The notes under the pieces were generated by a model. It worked only from the letters and a program-made list of their open reading frames with translations, was not told the DNA's origin and did not search any database. From contig JAJKHS010000045.1 of assembly GCA_021154885.1 (NCBI GenBank), positions 1 through 64,000 of the forward strand: 64,000 bases of DNA, read 5' to 3'. The translations under genes and the position numbers were made by a program. Position 1 is the stretch's first letter. Each line of letters opens with the position of its first letter. This DNA is from Thermoanaerobaculum sp. (GTDB taxonomy: Bacteria > Acidobacteriota > Thermoanaerobaculia > Multivoradales > UBA5704). Shown in pieces: positions 62,301 through 64,000 of this stretch.

Positions 62301-63139
62301 CGTTCCTGTTCGCGACTCTCGGCCAGGGCCCGGGACCGTACGCCGCGACCCTGCGCGTGACCCGGGGTGGCCAGGCGCTCGCCACCTGCTCGGCCACCTT
62401 CGAGGTGGAGAGCACGGCCACGACCGGAGCCGGGATCACGGGCGCCTTGAGCCTCGCTCCGGTGGTCGTCAACGCCGGCCAGCCGGTGCAAGCAACTTTC
62501 ACGATCGTGAACCAGGGGAACTCCGCCTTGCCGGACCTCCCGGTCCGCGTGATCCTGGCGGACCCTGATACCGGGCAGACGATGGGCGAGATCCGCGTCA
62601 GCACGGCGCTCGCCCAAGGCGGGACCTCCACGAACGGCGGCAGCTTCCCGACCTCCGGCCTGGCCCTCAAGACCTATCTGGCGGTCCTGCTGGTTGGCCT
62701 GCCGGGAGGGGAGCAGGCGCTGGACTTCAAGACGCTGACAGTCGTCAACAAGCCTCCAGTCTGCAGCGGCGCAACCGTAGCTCCGGGCCAGTTGTGGCCT
62801 CCCGATCACAAGCTCGTGCCGGTCGCGATCGCCGGCGTCGTCGATCCCGATGGAGATCCCGTGACGCTGACCGTGACCGGGATCACCCAGGACGAACCCG
62901 TCCAGGGGCAGGGCTCCGGCAACACCTGTGCCGACGCTACGGGCACCGGGACCGGCGCCGCGAGCCTGCGGGCCGAACGATCCGGCTCCGGAGACGGGCG
63001 CGTGTACCACGTCGGTTTCGTGGCCAATGATGGACGGGGAGGGCAGTGCAGCGGCGAGGTGACCGTGTGCGTTCCACACGACCGGAACCGGGCCTGCGTC
63101 GATCAAGGGAAGCTGTTCAGCTCGACGAGCTGCCACTGA
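59309..63139 (+). CDS. Large secreted mosaic protein (terpenoid-toroid, CGDG repeats, vWA, MopE, CARDB-like)
   Basis: This 1276-aa protein starts at ATG 59309 (AAAGGA) with a signal peptide of 27 residues. Domain order: an alpha/alpha-toroid like prenyltransferase/squalene-cyclase repeats (30-285; QQADGGW, AATDGGWGL, GADGSWGG), three Cys-rich CGDG...CD...C...C repeats (from 288; CGDGFINHPGESCDG, CGDGVRNRPSEACDG, CGDGIINRASEQCDK), a vWA-like domain (from about 474; VDIFFLFDDTGSFADM), a MopE-type metal motif near 884-918 (DADGDGFPADRDCNDHDP, GNGIDDDCN), a CARDB-like beta domain, and a final beta domain beginning PPVCSGATVAPGQLWPPDHK. It is probably a cell-surface or matrix protein binding metals or polymers; no catalysis is evident. 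Confidence 0.85.
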   Translation: MISSAQRLNQTLLATVLLLALPGLCHASSLDQGVAFLAGSQQADGGWTSSRVRPVQATAEALRALQDLGTVTPARAAAAAFLTATAPEDTDDLARRIEALAIEGRDVSPLASQLVAAAATDGGWGLLPDYSSDALDTALALTALAPRSGVDDAARRGLGALLGAQSAGGWACVLGGDSEIFCTAHALLGLSRYQTRFLVSQALASGRSFLGARFNPDGSYGPAGDDAVFNTALAALAWAAAGPVGAERLATIAFLQSRQGADGSWGGDVYQTALALRALKALLSAPVCGDGFINHPGESCDGLDLAGKTCEAFGLGGGNLRCSASCTFDTTGCAAAPTCGDGVRNRPSEACDGADLGGSICASFGFLSGTLGCRSDCTFDTSACHGAPSCGDGIINRASEQCDKNDLGGATCSSLGLLGGNLSCRNDCTLETAGCTGAGKTSPQDIAIQPASPVCTGGSETLPLSIAFPAASTIDKVDIFFLFDDTGSFADMAPAVATIFGSLVNDLQTALPNVSFGFGVGRFEDYGGPARSFSLENSRGRPFVLNQPVITADSPGFLSLINSALQRTAPGSGGDGPEANYEALFQIATGAGFDGNGNASRLDSGAAGAAATQTAPGASGDVPPFSSNVAATSGSSGGVGFRSRALRLVIQAGDFCPVAAYKAGTQVPAALTGAGGVTVPSGALQCSNILGANRFGFVGNAPSKTDNTVPNAVAPLGAVTLPDAITALNGMGISVIGLAPGGTAIRNPLGPSFSPSASMSALALLTGAVDAAGNPLVFDVSGGMGPLKNAIVQAVRASVTRPVDVAVRPRDLPAGVSFSATPPVIRAVGPGGTAAFQVTIGGNGSALNGDFAIDFVDLISNATLGTVPGHLGCVPGIPVPPDADGDGFPADRDCNDHDPNVNPGMTEIPGNGIDDDCNPATPDEVAPATLVCRLTASRLRYTPGEVAMLSGTLENLDGGLSVNGLTAVLSVTSPSGATAGTESRSLAPLPPSGRAQPSFLFATLGQGPGPYAATLRVTRGGQALATCSATFEVESTATTGAGITGALSLAPVVVNAGQPVQATFTIVNQGNSALPDLPVRVILADPDTGQTMGEIRVSTALAQGGTSTNGGSFPTSGLALKTYLAVLLVGLPGGEQALDFKTLTVVNKPPVCSGATVAPGQLWPPDHKLVPVAIAGVVDPDGDPVTLTVTGITQDEPVQGQGSGNTCADATGTGTGAASLRAERSGSGDGRVYHVGFVANDGRGGQCSGEVTVCVPHDRNRACVDQGKLFSSTSCH

Positions 63140-63168
63140 GCGGAGAAACGTTCATGCAAGGAGAATTC

Positions 63169-63687
63169 ATGAGAAGGACTCTGGTGGCCGCGGGCCTGTT
63201 CCTCTGCTTCCTTTCCGGCTCGGTATCCGCTCAGTTCACGGGAAACCCGTTCGTCTATGCCAACGCCGACGACCAGTTCCTTTCGTGCTACAGCATCGCC
63301 AGCCGGAGCTCGTACTACTGTCTCAACGTGAGCGATTTCAACGACCGGCAAATCTGCGCCGGTCTCGCGGATAGCAGTCAGACCCCCTGCCGGAGCATGA
63401 CGAACCGCAATCTTCAGCTCTCCTGCTTCGGCATGGCCTTCGCCCCCAACTTCCCCTCGAATTGCCGGGATATCACGGACGTAAACCTGCAACTGTTCTG
63501 TTACGGCGTATCGGGTTGGGACCCCTCGTTCTGCGTCAACATCCCGGACACCAACACGCGGCTCCTCTGCAACGCGATGGCGACCCGCAACTCCGCGAGC
63601 TGCAGCGGCATCAGCAACCCGAACGATCAGCAGTTCTGCTATGGCGTATCAGGTCACGACAGCTCCTTTTGCTGGAGCATTGAATAA
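63169..63687 (+). CDS. Small secreted Cys-rich repeat protein
   Basis: This is a 172-aa protein, ATG 63169 behind AAGGAG, with a signal peptide of 20 residues. The mature part has 13 Cys arranged in repeats of about 24 residues: LSCFGMA, LFCYGVSGWDPSFCVNI, LLCNAMATRNSASCSGI and QFCYGVSGHDSSFCWSI. The doublet FCYGVSG...SFC recurs nearly unchanged. It starts 29 bp after the mosaic gene and may be its partner on the surface. It could be a disulfide-knotted structural protein; no known family is claimed. Confidence 0.78.
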   Translation: MRRTLVAAGLFLCFLSGSVSAQFTGNPFVYANADDQFLSCYSIASRSSYYCLNVSDFNDRQICAGLADSSQTPCRSMTNRNLQLSCFGMAFAPNFPSNCRDITDVNLQLFCYGVSGWDPSFCVNIPDTNTRLLCNAMATRNSASCSGISNPNDQQFCYGVSGHDSSFCWSIE

Positions 63688-63688
63688 A

Positions 63689-64000
63689 TTGGATCTTGAG
63701 AGGCAGATCATTGCGCTCGGCGGCGGCGGATTCTCCATGGAGCCGGAGAACCTGACCCTCGACGAGTACGTGCTGGCGCAGGCGCGTTTACAATCGCCTG
63801 CCGTGCTCTTCATCCCCACCGCCAGCGGCGACGCCGACCCTTACGTCCTGCGTTTCTACACGGCGTTTTCCGGGCTCCCCTGCCGCCCCTCCCATCTGTC
63901 GCTCTTTCGCCGCACCCCGGACCTCCGGGCGTGCCTGCTGAGCCAGGACGTGATCTATGTCGGCGGCGGCAACACCAAGAGCATGCTGGGCGTCTGGCGC
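63689..64000 (+). CDS. Peptidase E (S51)-like protein, partial
   Basis: A TTG (63689) just after the previous stop opens a frame that continues beyond the window (104 codons). It reads RQIIALGGGGFSMEPENLTLDEYVL, then VLFIPTASGDADPYVLRFYTAFS and IYVGGGNTKSMLGVWR, the pattern of S51 peptidase E (alpha-aspartyl dipeptidase) family members. The catalytic Ser motif (GxSAG) would come after the window end. It is probably co-transcribed with the Cys-rich protein gene. Confidence 0.75.
   Translation, partial: MDLERQIIALGGGGFSMEPENLTLDEYVLAQARLQSPAVLFIPTASGDADPYVLRFYTAFSGLPCRPSHLSLFRRTPDLRACLLSQDVIYVGGGNTKSMLGVWR

Noticed and set aside
59501-63136. Minus-strand open frame of about 1200 codons opposite the mosaic protein gene
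   Set aside because: The plus frame has a signal peptide, ribosome site and clear domain motifs; the minus frame is Arg/Gly/Ala-rich with no motif, as expected for a shadow in high-GC DNA.

Overview
The window is 64 kb of high-GC bacterial chromosome with short intergenic gaps and no rRNA, tRNA or CRISPR array that I could see. Very small anti-sigma-type zinc-finger proteins, large helix-turn-helix/TPR regulators, SpoIIE-type phosphatases, and big secreted proteins with MopE, CGDG-repeat and BNR motifs suggest an uncultured Acidobacteriota, perhaps of the Thermoanaerobaculia type. That placement rests on gene style, not on a marker gene.

Layout. 1-1683 (minus) is a tightly overlapping operon of a small zinc finger, two HTH-like proteins and two unknowns. 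1888-5251 holds two paralogous HTH-TPR regulators around a small secreted protein with three CxxxxxxxC repeats spaced exactly 26 residues apart; this resembles a peptide-signalling (RRNPP-like) module. 5314-5765 holds a MITE-like inverted repeat and a 21-bp tandem array. 5925-11116 has a DUF5684 membrane protein, a SpoIIE phosphatase, malate dehydrogenase and isocitrate dehydrogenase. 11241-11652 is an MNT antitoxin with a HEPN partner that carries an internal deletion. 12560-15027 (minus) is a TIR / SLOG / two-TM operon that looks like an unusual Thoeris-like defence system. A SirB1-type protein, a DJ-1/PfpI protein and Lon follow.

19455-31739 carries an unknown membrane protein, an AlkZ-like protein, an orphan Phd antitoxin, a complete ParE/RelE-type module, an MFS transporter, a large secreted protein, an alpha/beta hydrolase, a phospholipase-D enzyme and a VapBC pair with a palindromic operator. 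31888-36536 is a tandem pair of membrane-bound SpoIIE phosphatases. 36656-44293 (minus) is the classical RDD / SpoIIM / DUF58 / MoxR / DUF4350 / DUF4129 membrane-associated cluster, peppered with REP-like repeats. 44682-49753 has MaoC, a coiled-coil protein with a clear promoter and terminator, a strange AT-rich 41-bp degenerate array, a nitrilase-PhyH gene pair, DinB and an M50 protease.

49782-52917 is a small accessory patch: a Shedu-type nuclease, a 5'-truncated beta-propeller lectin and a REP-associated transposase-like protein that seems to lack both catalytic motifs. 53132-64000 (plus) is a run of secreted proteins: methyltransferase, trypsin-like protease, BNR protein, transglutaminase-fold membrane protein, a 1276-residue mosaic adhesin-like protein, a Cys-rich repeat protein and the start of a peptidase-E homologue.

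Recurrent themes are (1) immunity and toxin modules, several of them decayed, (2) at least three families of long inverted repeats between genes, and (3) -10 boxes placed 6-10 nt before start codons, suggesting leaderless transcription.
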